Of a DNA stretch of 64,000 bases, positions 51,905 through 61,604 are shown piece after piece (within the stretch, counting starts at the first letter, position 1; each line of letters opens with the position of its first letter). Made by a program: the position numbers and the translations under genes. The stretch is from Agrilactobacillus composti DSM 18527 = JCM 14202. GTDB taxonomy: Bacteria; Bacillota; Bacilli; Lactobacillales; Lactobacillaceae. Below the pieces are notes generated by a model. The model saw only the letters and a program-made list of their open reading frames with translations. It searched no databases and was not told the origin of the DNA. Where the stretch lies: positions 1 through 64,000 of the forward strand of contig NZ_AZGA01000057.1 in NCBI RefSeq assembly GCF_001436375.1, read 5' to 3'.

Positions 51905-53098
51905 TCAAAGTACCCGTTGTCCCCGTAAATAACTGGCCTGTACCGGCTTTTGGCGGGCCACAAACTCAGCGGTGGAACTGGCGTCAACTAAAGTGAAGCT
52001 AGCGGGCATCTCTGGTTTCAGCCAGCCCTCTGGATCGATCACCGGCGTATCTGTGACTAAATCCAGTGCTTCGGTCAAATCAATTTGGGATGTTTGTTGG
52101 AAAATCTCGGCAAAGCGATTCAACTTGGTCATGATGTCCCCATCCCCAAAGGGTGACCAGCAATCATAAATATTGTCACAACCTAAGAACACGTTGACCC
52201 CCGCGTCCCGCAATTCCATTAAAGGCGGAATGTGGAAATCCAGCGGCACACTGGAAATAATTGTGATGCCATTGGCCGCTAATTGGGGGAATAGCTCCGC
52301 CCGCTCCCCAGGATCCAGGTCCCGTAAGCCATAGGCATGGCTCACCGTGACTTTGTTTTGCCAGCCAGCAGCTTGGGTCAATGCTAAGATCTTTTGGAAA
52401 GTCTCCCGGGCAGCATCCCCCCGCTCGTGGATATGGATATCAATGGGCGCATCAAATTCCACGGCCAAGTCAAAGGTTTGCCCCAAAGACCGGTCTAAAT
52501 CCTGGTCCAAACTCAAAGGGTCGACCCCCCCGACGATGGTGGCCCCATTTTGCAAAGCCTTTTTCATCTCAGCATAAGCCTTGGATAGCAAAAGCCCGTG
52601 TTGGGGGAAAGCCACTAATTCGTAATCAAGTTTGCCTTGATAGTCGGCCAAGACTGCTTGGGCCTGTTCCAAATACCGCTGCCCCACTTTGGGGTGAATA
52701 TCGATATGGGAACGGAAGCTAGTCACCCCATGGCCGAGCTCTAAGTCGATCAAGTTTTTCATCCGACTGGCAAAGCTTTGGGGCAATTTTTCCAGATAAG
52801 CAAATTCTTTATTGAACCGTTCCGTGATATTTTCGGCGGTCTCAATGGGATACCAAGGTACCCCTAGCTTGCTCTTGTCAAAATGACAGTGCATTTCCCG
52901 TAATTGGGGCACTAATAAAGCACCCTGGCCGTCAATGATCTCAGCCCCAGGCAGGGAATCGGCGGGGTCCAGCAGCTTTTGTACCTTCCCCGCTAAAATC
53001 CAGACATCCCTGGTGATGGTTTCAGTGCGGTCCGTGAAGCCATTGGTGGTGTGGTAACCTGTCTCCAGGCGAATATTTTTCAGTCGTTTACCTAGCAA
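51905..53098 (-). CDS. Amidohydrolase family protein (cytosine deaminase-like)
   Basis: 397 aa metal-dependent hydrolase. Metal and catalytic residues: HCHF near 70, HIHERG near 226 (His and Glu), VSHAYG near 258 and GCDNIYD near 308, the pattern of the cytosine deaminase/atrazine hydrolase group. TTG at 53098 is eight bases after GGAGG. A near-perfect LacI/cre-type operator overlaps its promoter. Deamination of a pyrimidine-like or cyclic imide substrate is likely; the true substrate is unknown. Confidence 0.78.
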   Translation of the reverse strand: MLGKRLKNIRLETGYHTTNGFTDRTETITRDVWILAGKVQKLLDPADSLPGAEIIDGQGALLVPQLREMHCHFDKSKLGVPWYPIETAENITERFNKEFAYLEKLPQSFASRMKNLIDLELGHGVTSFRSHIDIHPKVGQRYLEQAQAVLADYQGKLDYELVAFPQHGLLLSKAYAEMKKALQNGATIVGGVDPLSLDQDLDRSLGQTFDLAVEFDAPIDIHIHERGDAARETFQKILALTQAAGWQNKVTVSHAYGLRDLDPGERAELFPQLAANGITIISSVPLDFHIPPLMELRDAGVNVFLGCDNIYDCWSPFGDGDIMTKLNRFAEIFQQTSQIDLTEALDLVTDTPVIDPEGWLKPEMPASFTLVDASSTAEFVARQKPVQASYLRGQRVL

Positions 53099-53135
53099 AA
53101 AAATACCTCCTTTAAGGTGAATTGCGCTTACTATA

Positions 53136-53171
53136 AGCTTACCTGCAAAAACGAGAAATGTAAACGTTTAC
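53136..53171 (-). promoter_or_regulatory. Amidohydrolase promoter with GTAAACGTTTAC operator
   Basis: Minus strand TTTACA (53159-53164), 17 bp, TAAGCT (53136-53141). The CG-centred palindrome GTAAACGTTTAC (53160-53171) overlaps the -35 box. It fits LacI-family operators and the CcpA cre consensus. Confidence 0.65.
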
Positions 53172-53209
53172 GAAAATGTCGTACTGCAAAACTGCCATTC
53201 CCTGCAGTT

Positions 53210-54262
53210 TTATGATGAGCGCTTGGGGTCAAAAGTCTCCCGATATTTAACTTCACCGGGCAAGATGACCCGAGTGGTCCAAGTCTTGGCCGTTGTATCA
53301 CTTAAGGTCTTGGCATGGATCACCGCCGCCGCCCCCAGTTCGGCTTTGGGCAACCAAGCCGTGGACAGCGCCGGGGTCAAAAATTGGGCAAAATCAGCAT
53401 CATCATAACTCACCAAGAAAATATCCCGGCCCACAACTAAGTGATGCTCGGCCAAACTCTTCATGACCCCGATGACAAACAAAGAATCGGAAGCCACCAC
53501 AATGGCTCCTAGATTGGCCCCATTTTGGGCTAATAATTCATCACAAGCCAGTTTCGCCGCCGTATTGGACCAAGCGGTCTGTTTAAAAAGTTGTTTTTTA
53601 TGATGTATTTCCACCCATTCCCGATAAGCCAGGGTCCGGGGATCCTCAGCCCCATCCAAACGACTGCCATCCAGCTGTAGTTCGATCCGCGGACCATTTA
53701 TCAGGGCGATATCTTTGGTGGTATGGGCGGCCAGGGTGTCTAAAATAGCCTTGGTGAGTTCGTCGAAATTCGTGCTGACGATATCCACACTGTTTTCAAA
53801 ATAACTCCCCCCGTCAACCACCAAAATATTGGGGTTGGCTTGTTTGAGTTGGCGGACACTATCCAGGCTGGGTGTGCCCACGATTAAAACCGCATCATAG
53901 GGGGCAATGGTTTCCGGGTCTAAGCCATTATTCATATCAATGACTTGGTCAATGGCAATATTTTCTTTTTTGGCCTGTTCGGAAATGCCTAAACGCACTA
54001 AGCGCCAATATTCATCTTTGGCTTCTTCTTCCGGGGTATGGGTATTGAGCACGATAAAATGCCGCACAGGCGGTAATTTTTTTTGTTTAGGTGCTGTTTT
54101 AGTCTTTTTTTGCGGTAATTGGTAAGCCATTTCCCGGGCAATTTTTTGAACTTTAAGACGGGTGGCTTTGGAAACTGAACTTTGTTGTTCGGGATTTAAA
54201 GCCCGGGAGACGGTGCCCGGTGACACTTGGGCGGCCTTGGAAATATCTCTGATCGTTGCCAT
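53210..54262 (-). CDS. LacI family transcriptional regulator
   Basis: 350 aa. N-terminal HTH and hinge (ATIRDISKAAQVSPGTVSRALNPEQQSSVSKATRLKVQKIAREMAYQ), then a periplasmic-binding-like effector domain with VVASDSLFVIGVMKSLAEHHLVVG and FLVSYDDADF. AAGGAG precedes the ATG at 54262; the frame to 54319 is not needed. It lies between the amidohydrolase and the divergent galactoside genes, with similar operators at both, so it probably controls both and responds to an alpha-galactoside. Confidence 0.85.
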   Translation of the reverse strand: MATIRDISKAAQVSPGTVSRALNPEQQSSVSKATRLKVQKIAREMAYQLPQKKTKTAPKQKKLPPVRHFIVLNTHTPEEEAKDEYWRLVRLGISEQAKKENIAIDQVIDMNNGLDPETIAPYDAVLIVGTPSLDSVRQLKQANPNILVVDGGSYFENSVDIVSTNFDELTKAILDTLAAHTTKDIALINGPRIELQLDGSRLDGAEDPRTLAYREWVEIHHKKQLFKQTAWSNTAAKLACDELLAQNGANLGAIVVASDSLFVIGVMKSLAEHHLVVGRDIFLVSYDDADFAQFLTPALSTAWLPKAELGAAAVIHAKTLSDTTAKTWTTRVILPGEVKYRETFDPKRSS

Positions 54263-54387
54263 TGGCGTTTCTCCTTGTTGAATCGATAGTTGTTGCTTTA
54301 AACATATCATACACTGCATGCGTGTTTCATTGCAAAGCCTTCTAGCCGCTACCCCATAGCTTACGGCGCTTCATCGTTGTGTTTTGT

Positions 54388-54447
54388 TTATTAAACAAAT
54401 ATTGTTTAATAAAATATCTTGACTTTGTTTAAGTAAACGATTACATT
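54388..54447 (+). promoter_or_regulatory. Promoter and operators of the alpha-galactoside operon
   Basis: TTGACT (54419-54424), 17 bp, TACATT (54442-54447). A palindrome with 10-bp arms, TTATTAAACA (54388-54397) and TGTTTAATAA (54403-54412), lies just upstream of the -35 box. A second site, GTAAACGATTAC (54433-54444), overlaps the -10 box and resembles the amidohydrolase operator; it can serve LacI or CcpA. Confidence 0.7.
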
Positions 54448-54495
54448 AAGAGTGACTTAAAATTAAACCTGATATTATTCAAAGGAGCGTTAGCT

Positions 54496-56454
54496 ATGGA
54501 TGCAAAAACCAGCACCAAGCGCAATATTATTTCCCGGCTGTCCTATACCTTTGGGGCTTTTGGCCACGATATGTTTTATGGCACTTTATCCGTTTACTTC
54601 ATTATGTTCGTCACTGCCCATTTATTTGATAAATCCGCTGGGGGTCAAAATGATCGCATGATCGGCTACATCACCATGATCATTTTCCTGTTACGGTTCG
54701 TGGAATTAGCCATTGATCCTTTCATCGGCAACACCATCGACAATACCAACACCAAATGGGGCCACTTTAAACCCTGGATCTTAGCAGGTGGGGCCATTGG
54801 TGGGATTGCCTTAACCATCTTATTCTCCAATATGGGTGGTCTAAACACCTCCAATCCGCTACTTTATCTCATTATTTTCGCTGTTTTATATATCACCATG
54901 GATATTTTTTACTCCTTTAAAGATGTTGGTTTTTGGTCCATGATCCCCGCCATTTCCTTTGACACGAAGGAACGGGAAAAAACTGCCACCTTTGCCCGGG
55001 TCGGTTCCTCCATTGGCGCCAATATTGTGGGCGTCTTCGTCATGCCTTTGGTCTTGGCCTTTTCCATCAACAGCAACCACGGTCAAGGAGACATGCGGGG
55101 TTGGTTTGCCTTTGGGCTCACCGTAGCCGCCATTTCCTTTATTTCCGCCGTGGTGGTGGGTGTGGGTACCAAAGAAAGCGACAGTGATCTGCGGAAAAAT
55201 ACCGAAAAAACAAGTTTCAAAGTATTAGGTCGCAATGACCAGCTCATGTGGTTATCCTTAACCTATGGCTTGTACACAGCCGGCATCCAAATCACCAACT
55301 CCCTGGAACTGTATTATTTCACGTATATCATTGGTAAACCTTCCCAATTTACTTACTTAGCCGCTTTAAACACGTTTATCGGTGTCTTCGCCGTGTTGGC
55401 TTTTCCACCATTAGCCCATAAATTCAGCCGTAGAAATGTCTTCTTCTTGGCCATTGGGCTACTATTCATATCCATCATCGTCTTTGCTTTGGCTGGCACA
55501 TCCCTACCCCTAGTCTTGACCGCCGCCGTTTTGTTTTATATCCCCCAACCCTTAGTTTTCTTAGTGGTCTTAATGATCATCAGTGATTCCGTGGAGTACG
55601 GCCAATTGAAGTTTGGCCACCGGGATGAATCCTTGACCTTGTCGGTGCGGCCTTTATTGGATAAATTAGGCGGCGCTGTTTCCAACGGTGTGGCTGGTTT
55701 GACTGCTGTTTTAGCCGGCATGACCGCTGGGGTCACGGCCGGTGATGTCACTGGCCGGGGCGCCTTGATCTTTAAATTTATGATGTTTGGCATCCCCGCC
55801 GTGCTCCTGTTAACCGCCACCCTAGTCTTCTATAAAAAAGTTACCTTGGACGAAAAGAAACACGCGGTGATCGTTGAAGAACTGGAAAAAACTTGGCATC
55901 AACATTTAGCCGACAGCAGTGAAGCCATGGCGGACATCGAAGCCAGCGTGGATGCCCAGGCCACTGCAGCTGACCGCACCACGAATTTCATTATTCCTGT
56001 CAGCGGTGAATTACTCCCCTTGGCAAAAGTGTCCGAAGAAAAATTTGCCGATGGCACCATGGGTAAAGGCTTTGCCATTCGTCCTACTGGCCAAACCATC
56101 GTGGCACCTTTTGACGGCAGAATTGAAGCCACTTTTCCCACCCGCCATGCCATTGGCTTACGGTCGGATAATGGTATCTTGGCTCTGATCCACATTGGCA
56201 CGGGCACCGTGGGGTTGGCCGGCAATGGCTTCACTCAATTTGTTGAAGCTGGGGAACATGTCAAACAAGGCCAAAAGCTCCTAGAATTTTCCGATTGGGT
56301 CATCAAAAAAGCCCAGCTAGACGATACCGTCATGGTGGTGATCACCAACCATCAAATACTGAAGAAATTTGAATATGCCCGAACAACTGGGGATGTTCAA
56401 TCCGGTGACCTAGCTTTAGCCTTATCCCAACCAGATATTATTGTCCCTAATTAA
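54496..56454 (+). CDS. Glycoside:cation symporter with C-terminal PTS EIIA domain (LacS/RafP type)
   Basis: 652 aa. Residues about 1-460 are a 12-helix GPH carrier (RLSYTFGAFGHDMFYG, DPFIGNTIDNTNTKWGHFKPW). Residues about 490-652 are an EIIA-Glc-like domain with the phospho-His in LIHIGTGTVGL, and VKQGQKLLEF. Phosphorylation by HPr may tune transport to glycolytic state, as in LacS. AGGAGCG before the ATG. With the adjacent alpha-galactosidase it should import melibiose or raffinose-type sugars. Confidence 0.88.
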   Translation: MDAKTSTKRNIISRLSYTFGAFGHDMFYGTLSVYFIMFVTAHLFDKSAGGQNDRMIGYITMIIFLLRFVELAIDPFIGNTIDNTNTKWGHFKPWILAGGAIGGIALTILFSNMGGLNTSNPLLYLIIFAVLYITMDIFYSFKDVGFWSMIPAISFDTKEREKTATFARVGSSIGANIVGVFVMPLVLAFSINSNHGQGDMRGWFAFGLTVAAISFISAVVVGVGTKESDSDLRKNTEKTSFKVLGRNDQLMWLSLTYGLYTAGIQITNSLELYYFTYIIGKPSQFTYLAALNTFIGVFAVLAFPPLAHKFSRRNVFFLAIGLLFISIIVFALAGTSLPLVLTAAVLFYIPQPLVFLVVLMIISDSVEYGQLKFGHRDESLTLSVRPLLDKLGGAVSNGVAGLTAVLAGMTAGVTAGDVTGRGALIFKFMMFGIPAVLLLTATLVFYKKVTLDEKKHAVIVEELEKTWHQHLADSSEAMADIEASVDAQATAADRTTNFIIPVSGELLPLAKVSEEKFADGTMGKGFAIRPTGQTIVAPFDGRIEATFPTRHAIGLRSDNGILALIHIGTGTVGLAGNGFTQFVEAGEHVKQGQKLLEFSDWVIKKAQLDDTVMVVITNHQILKKFEYARTTGDVQSGDLALALSQPDIIVPN

Positions 56455-56466
56455 GGAGGATTTTTA

Positions 56467-58686
56467 ATGAGTATCCACATCAATCAAGACAAATCCCTAT
56501 TCCATCTACAAACCGATCACACCAGTTATATTTTTAACGTCTTAGAAAATGGCGAATTGGGCCAGCTTTACTACGGCCCCCGCTTGCACGATCAGGCCGC
56601 TTATCCCAATTTAGCTGCCCGGGAATGGCGCAATGCCAATGCTGCTGTTAGCGAAGACCAGCCTGACTTACAACCTGGAGTCTTAAAACAAGAATATGCC
56701 AGTTTTGGCAAGGGGGATTTTCGCGAGCCAGCTTTTCAAGTGACTTTGGCCGATGGCAGTCGCATTTCCGAGTTTGCCGTCACCGGCTATGATGTCACCC
56801 CCGGTAAAGCGAGATTAGGTGCCTTGCCTTCAACCTTTGCCAGTGACGATGACGTGACCAGTTTGACCATTCATTTGACCGACGCCTGGGCTAAGTTAGC
56901 CTTAGACTTAAATTACGCCGTGTTCCCCCATCAAGACGTCATTGTCCGCAGTGCCACCTTTGCCAATCAGGGCCAAGAATCGGTGGTGTTAAACCGGGCG
57001 CTAAGCTTGCAGTTGGACTTGCCGGATAGTCAGTACGACCTGATCCAATTTTCCGGCAGTTGGGCCAGAGAGCGACACTTATTTAAAAATCCCATTCACG
57101 TGGGGACCCAAGGCATCAGCAGCCGGCGGGGGTCTTCTAGCCACCAACAAAACCCCTTCTTCTTATTGACCCGGCCAACCACCACCGAAGATGCCGGCGC
57201 CGCCTTTGGCTTTAACTTAGTTTACTCCGGCAACTTTATGGATCAGGTAGAAGTGGATCAATATGACACCACCCGGATTTTAACGGGGATCAATCCAGCA
57301 GAATTCGGTTGGACCTTAGCGCCTGAAAAACAATTTCAAACTCCAGAAGCCGTCATGAGTTACAGCCACCAGGGCACCAATCAGCTGAGCCAACAACTGG
57401 GGGATCTTTACGCCAAACATCTGGTGAACCAAAACTTTGCAGCCAAAGAACGGCCAATTCTAGTGAATAACTGGGAAGCCACTCAATTTGACTTCACTGC
57501 CGATAAATTGCTGGCCTTTGCCCAATCTGCTAAAAAAATGGGCATCGAAATGTTAGTTTTAGACGATGGTTGGTTCGGTCATCGCGACGATGACACCAGT
57601 TCTTTAGGGGATTGGTTCGTCAACGCCAAGAAGTTCCCCCAGGGTTTCAAACACTTAAGCGACAGCGTCCATGACCTAGGTTTGAAATTTGGCCTGTGGT
57701 TTGAACCGGAAATGATCTCTAAAGACAGCAATCTCTACAAAACCCATCCCGACTGGCTGATCCATGCCCCGGGCCGCACCAGCAGCCCCGAGCGCCATCA
57801 ATTTGTCTTGGACATGACCCGCCCAGAAGTGGTGGCCTACTTGTATGACGCCATGGCAAAAATGATTGCCGACAATCACATCGACTACGTGAAGTGGGAT
57901 ATGAACCGCAATATCACGGAAATGTACGGGGCTCAATTGGCCCCTGACCAACAACTGGAATTCCCCCACCGCTATATTTTGGGGGTCTATCGCCTCTACG
58001 ACAAACTCACCCAAGCCTTCCCAGATGTTTTATTTGAATCCTGTGCTTCCGGGGGCGGCCGCTTTGACCTGGGCATGATGTACTATGCCCCCCAAGCTTG
58101 GACCAGCGACAATACTGATGCCGTTGAGCGCTTGAATATTCAATACAGCACTTCCTTTGGCTATCCTCAAGCCATGATGGGAGCCCACGTTTCGGCGGTC
58201 CCTAACGACCAAAATGGCCGGATCACCTCCCTAGCCACTAGAGGGGCCGTGGCCTACTTCGGGGACTTGGGCTATGAGTTAGACATCACCCAATTATCTG
58301 AAGCCGACCAAGCTGAAATTACCCAACAAGTGACTTTTTACAAGCAATATCGCCACTTATTCCAATTTGGCACCTTCTACCGCCTTCAAAGTCCTTATGA
58401 AAATGGCGGCAATGTCATCGCCTGGCAAGTGGTGGACCAAGCCCAAGATACAGCCATCGCTGCCCGTTATCAATTGCTAAATACCGCCAATGCCCCTTAT
58501 AGCCGGCTGTATTTCAAGGGCTTAGATCCCAATAAGCAATATGTTATCAACGATGACACAGCCCACCCACTTTATGGGGATGAGTTGATGTCAGCGGGCT
58601 ACTTCTTAACAACCCCAGCGAAATTGGCCACTCAATCCGCCGACTTCAATGCCCAATTGTTCGTGGCCAAGGCCGTTAAGTCCTAG
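56467..58686 (+). CDS. Alpha-galactosidase, GH36
   Basis: 739 aa. Hydrolyses terminal alpha-1,6-galactosyl bonds of melibiose, raffinose and stachyose. An N-terminal beta-sandwich precedes the barrel: WEATQFDFT, MLVLDDGWFGHRDDD, the nucleophile Asp in YVKWDMNRNITE, FESCASGGGRFD, and the acid/base Asp in WTSDNTDAVERLNIQ. AAGGAGG between the genes and 12-bp spacing show co-transcription with the carrier. Intracellular (no signal peptide). Confidence 0.92.
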   Translation: MSIHINQDKSLFHLQTDHTSYIFNVLENGELGQLYYGPRLHDQAAYPNLAAREWRNANAAVSEDQPDLQPGVLKQEYASFGKGDFREPAFQVTLADGSRISEFAVTGYDVTPGKARLGALPSTFASDDDVTSLTIHLTDAWAKLALDLNYAVFPHQDVIVRSATFANQGQESVVLNRALSLQLDLPDSQYDLIQFSGSWARERHLFKNPIHVGTQGISSRRGSSSHQQNPFFLLTRPTTTEDAGAAFGFNLVYSGNFMDQVEVDQYDTTRILTGINPAEFGWTLAPEKQFQTPEAVMSYSHQGTNQLSQQLGDLYAKHLVNQNFAAKERPILVNNWEATQFDFTADKLLAFAQSAKKMGIEMLVLDDGWFGHRDDDTSSLGDWFVNAKKFPQGFKHLSDSVHDLGLKFGLWFEPEMISKDSNLYKTHPDWLIHAPGRTSSPERHQFVLDMTRPEVVAYLYDAMAKMIADNHIDYVKWDMNRNITEMYGAQLAPDQQLEFPHRYILGVYRLYDKLTQAFPDVLFESCASGGGRFDLGMMYYAPQAWTSDNTDAVERLNIQYSTSFGYPQAMMGAHVSAVPNDQNGRITSLATRGAVAYFGDLGYELDITQLSEADQAEITQQVTFYKQYRHLFQFGTFYRLQSPYENGGNVIAWQVVDQAQDTAIAARYQLLNTANAPYSRLYFKGLDPNKQYVINDDTAHPLYGDELMSAGYFLTTPAKLATQSADFNAQLFVAKAVKS

Positions 58687-58710
58687 CTAATTTTCAGAAA
58701 ATCCATAAAA

Positions 58711-58757
58711 AATACCTGACTACCTCGTCATTTTTTGACGGTAGTCAGGTATTTTTT
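58711..58757. terminator. Bidirectional terminator between the galactoside operon and narI
   Basis: Perfect 13-bp stem AATACCTGACTAC / GTAGTCAGGTATT with A-rich 5' and T6 3' flanks; serves both convergent operons. Confidence 0.92.
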
Positions 58758-58769
58758 GTAACTGTTTAA

Positions 58770-59459
58770 TTAAATGGTCGGCCGCCGGCGATAAACTAAA
58801 TAACGGCGGTAAATGTATTGCCAAGGTAAAGCCAAGGCATGGACCAGGCGGGTATATGGGAAGAAGCCAAAGATGGCTAAGCCACAAACCACATGGATCT
58901 TATAGGTCAAAGGCACGCCCACCATCAATAAGTAATTGGGCCGGAAATAAAAGAGCTGCCGGGCCCAGATGGCTAAGCTGGTGCGGTAATTGAAATCAGG
59001 ATTTCTCGGACCGGCCACAAAAGAAGCCCACATCCCCAAAATAATGATCACCAATAACGCCACGTCCACGATCAAATCACTCATGGAACTGGTGAGGTGG
59101 ACCCGGATGTCGGAAAAGCGCCGCCAGGTCAAGATAAAAATCCCCACCAAAGCTAACAGGCCACCCACACCCCCACCAATCAGGGCAAACATATGATACA
59201 GTTCATTGGAAATCCCCAAAGCATCCGTCCAGGATTTCGGGATCAAAACCCCCATGACGTGGCCGAAGAAGACCAAAATGATCCCGATATGAAAGTGAAT
59301 ACTGCCGATCATCAAGCGTTTTTTCTCTAGCAGTTCACTGGATTTGGCCGTGATGGTCCCGGGATAGAACACAAAACGGATAATGGTCCCAAAGAAAAAT
59401 GACCCTAGCATCAAGTAAGGATAGACGGTCCAAAAGAACCAATCCACAGGATGTGCCAT
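58770..59459 (-). CDS. narI: Respiratory nitrate reductase gamma subunit
   Basis: 229 aa, cytochrome b subunit with five helices that takes electrons from menaquinol. Heme-ligand histidines occur in GSIHFHIGIILVFFGHVMG and near the C-terminus (KIHVVCGLAIFGFFPYTRLVHAL). CGGAGGTG before the ATG. Last gene of narGHJI. Lactobacilli usually need external heme and menaquinone to use it. Confidence 0.92.
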   Translation of the reverse strand: MAHPVDWFFWTVYPYLMLGSFFFGTIIRFVFYPGTITAKSSELLEKKRLMIGSIHFHIGIILVFFGHVMGVLIPKSWTDALGISNELYHMFALIGGGVGGLLALVGIFILTWRRFSDIRVHLTSSMSDLIVDVALLVIIILGMWASFVAGPRNPDFNYRTSLAIWARQLFYFRPNYLLMVGVPLTYKIHVVCGLAIFGFFPYTRLVHALALPWQYIYRRYLVYRRRPTI

Positions 59460-59461
59460 TT

Positions 59462-60052
59462 TTACACCTCCGTTTTCGTAATAATCGTCCGGTCAGTCAC
59501 ACATTTAGCCAATTCTTGGCGGATGATTTTAATCAGGCGAAAATAGGGCTCGTCTTGATAAATTGCCCCATTTTCCAACAGCCGGTAAGTCCCATCTTCT
59601 AACACGGAAAACAGCAGTTGCATGTCCTGGGTGCGCACAGCTGGCTCGTTGGCCCAATCCCCATAGGAGAGGAATTCCAACATCAAGGGCAAATAGTCCG
59701 TCAGTTCTTGTTCGGCCGCTGAAACGCCAAACATCTCATACAACATTTTTAACTTGGCCAAAACTTGGCCCCGCTGTCTAGAATCTTCAAAGCGGTAAAA
59801 AGTCATGTATAAGGTGAAGCGTTTGTTCATTTCAAAGAAATCGCTATAGGTCAGGCGCAGGTCCTCTAAGGATTGTTGTTGAAATTGTTGGATAATACTT
59901 TGTACCTCAGCTTTAGCAGCTGAAGCGCTATACTCCTTTTGAAAATTGGTCAGAAATTCCGGGCTTTGCAGTTCATCTTGGGGATAGTCTAACAAATGGG
60001 ATAAGTAATAAAAATCCCCTTTGGTTTGATTCAACACTTTAAAATTAATCAC
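59462..60052 (-). CDS. narJ: Nitrate reductase assembly chaperone
   Basis: 196 aa, all-helical TorD/NarJ family; needed for Mo-cofactor insertion into NarG. YLSHLLDYPQDEL at the start, FEMNKRFTLYMTFYRF and LPLMLEFLSYGD are typical. GTG at 60052 follows GGGGGGA and overlaps the narH stop by 8 bp; the longer frame to 60139 is a narH shadow. Confidence 0.9.
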   Translation of the reverse strand: MINFKVLNQTKGDFYYLSHLLDYPQDELQSPEFLTNFQKEYSASAAKAEVQSIIQQFQQQSLEDLRLTYSDFFEMNKRFTLYMTFYRFEDSRQRGQVLAKLKMLYEMFGVSAAEQELTDYLPLMLEFLSYGDWANEPAVRTQDMQLLFSVLEDGTYRLLENGAIYQDEPYFRLIKIIRQELAKCVTDRTIITKTEV

Positions 60053-61604
60053 GCCAAATCCCCCCATAAAAGCTTTCTGCATAAATCTCCTCAGAGGTCT
60101 TACCGGCCTTAGCGTCGGCAAACATACTGCCATGGGCACTGGCTAAACTGCAGCCTTTACAGCCTTCATAACCCACGGTGCCCTGGGCTTCATGGGCGGG
60201 TACCACTTGTTCTTTGTGGGACGTGGGGATCACGAAACGGTCTTCATGCTTGGCAATGGCCAACAGGCGATATAAATCCGTGGCAGTCGTTTCAGTCAAG
60301 TTCACTCGGGCCAATTTCTCGGTATCAAAATCCTTGCCCGCAGTCTTAGCCCGCATGTACAGGCGCATCATGGCTAATTTATACAAAGCAGCTTTGATGA
60401 CTTCTTGGTTGCCCCCGGTCAACAGGCTGGCTAAATAGTCCACGGGGATCCGCATTTCATCAATGGCTGGGAAAATCATCTCTGGATTATGCAAGGAGTC
60501 CTTACCCTCGAAGTAATTCATGATTGGGGATAGAGGTGGCACATACCAAACCATGGGCATGGTACGGTATTCTGGGTGCAATGGGAAGGCGATTTTTTGT
60601 TCCACGGCCATTTTATAGATGGGACTGTTTTGGGCCGCTTCGATCATGTCGTCAGCAATGCCGGCTTTTTGAGCTTCAGCCACTACTTCAGGATCGTTAG
60701 GGTCTAAGAACAAGTCCAATTGCCGTTCATACAACTTGGTATCATCTGGTTCTTCCGCAGCTTCTTTCACCCGGTCAGCGTCATATAAAATCACACCGAT
60801 GTAACGAATCCGGCCCACACAGGTTTCAGAACAAACCGTGGGCAAGCCCTCTTCAATTCTAGGATAGCAGAAGGTACATTTTTCAGCCTTGTTGGTTTTC
60901 CAGTTGAAGTACACCTTTTTATAGGGGCAGCCGGTCATGCAAAAACGCCAGCCCCGGCATTTTTCCTGGTCCACTAACACGATGCCGTCTTCATCCCGTT
61001 TGTACATGGCGCCACTGGGACAAGAGGACACACAAGGGGCGTTCAAACAGTGCTCACATAACCGGGGCAAATACATCATGAAGGCATTTTCGAAATTGGT
61101 TTTGATCTCGGTTTCAATTTTCTTGATATTGGGATCTTCTTGCATGGTTTCTGTGGAACCGGCAAGATCATCATCCCAGTTGGGGCCCCATTTTAAATCC
61201 ATGCGTTGGCCGGTGATCTGGGACTTAGCTCGAGCCACAGGTTGATGTTTTTTAGCAGGGCTAAATAGAGTTTGATAATCATAGGTCCAGGGTTCGTAGT
61301 AGTCATTTAATTCCGGCATATCGGGGTTGTAAAAAATCTTACCCAAAGCAATTTTATTTAATTTATTACCGGCCACTAATTCCAAATGACCCTTGTCATT
61401 TAAATGCCAGCCACCATGATAATGGTCTTCGTCCTCCCAACCCCGGGGATAGCCCACGCCGGGTTTGGTTTCCACGTTATTAAACCACATGTATTCTGCC
61501 CCAGGCCGATTGGTCCAAGTATTTTTACAAGTGACGGAACAAGTATGACAGCCGATACACTTGTCCAGGTTCAAGACCATTGATATTTGTGCTTTAATCC
61601 TCAT
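60045..61604 (-). CDS. narH: Respiratory nitrate reductase beta subunit
   Basis: 519 aa iron-sulfur electron-transfer subunit. Four cysteine clusters: CIGCHTCSVTCKNTW, CEHCLNAPCVSSCPSGAM, CRGWRFCMTGCPYKK (Trp in the [3Fe-4S] group) and KAEKCTFCYPRIEEGLPTVCSETC. The ATG lies within the narG stop region (11-bp overlap) behind GAAGGTG. Confidence 0.95.
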   Translation of the reverse strand: MRIKAQISMVLNLDKCIGCHTCSVTCKNTWTNRPGAEYMWFNNVETKPGVGYPRGWEDEDHYHGGWHLNDKGHLELVAGNKLNKIALGKIFYNPDMPELNDYYEPWTYDYQTLFSPAKKHQPVARAKSQITGQRMDLKWGPNWDDDLAGSTETMQEDPNIKKIETEIKTNFENAFMMYLPRLCEHCLNAPCVSSCPSGAMYKRDEDGIVLVDQEKCRGWRFCMTGCPYKKVYFNWKTNKAEKCTFCYPRIEEGLPTVCSETCVGRIRYIGVILYDADRVKEAAEEPDDTKLYERQLDLFLDPNDPEVVAEAQKAGIADDMIEAAQNSPIYKMAVEQKIAFPLHPEYRTMPMVWYVPPLSPIMNYFEGKDSLHNPEMIFPAIDEMRIPVDYLASLLTGGNQEVIKAALYKLAMMRLYMRAKTAGKDFDTEKLARVNLTETTATDLYRLLAIAKHEDRFVIPTSHKEQVVPAHEAQGTVGYEGCKGCSLASAHGSMFADAKAGKTSEEIYAESFYGGIWRD

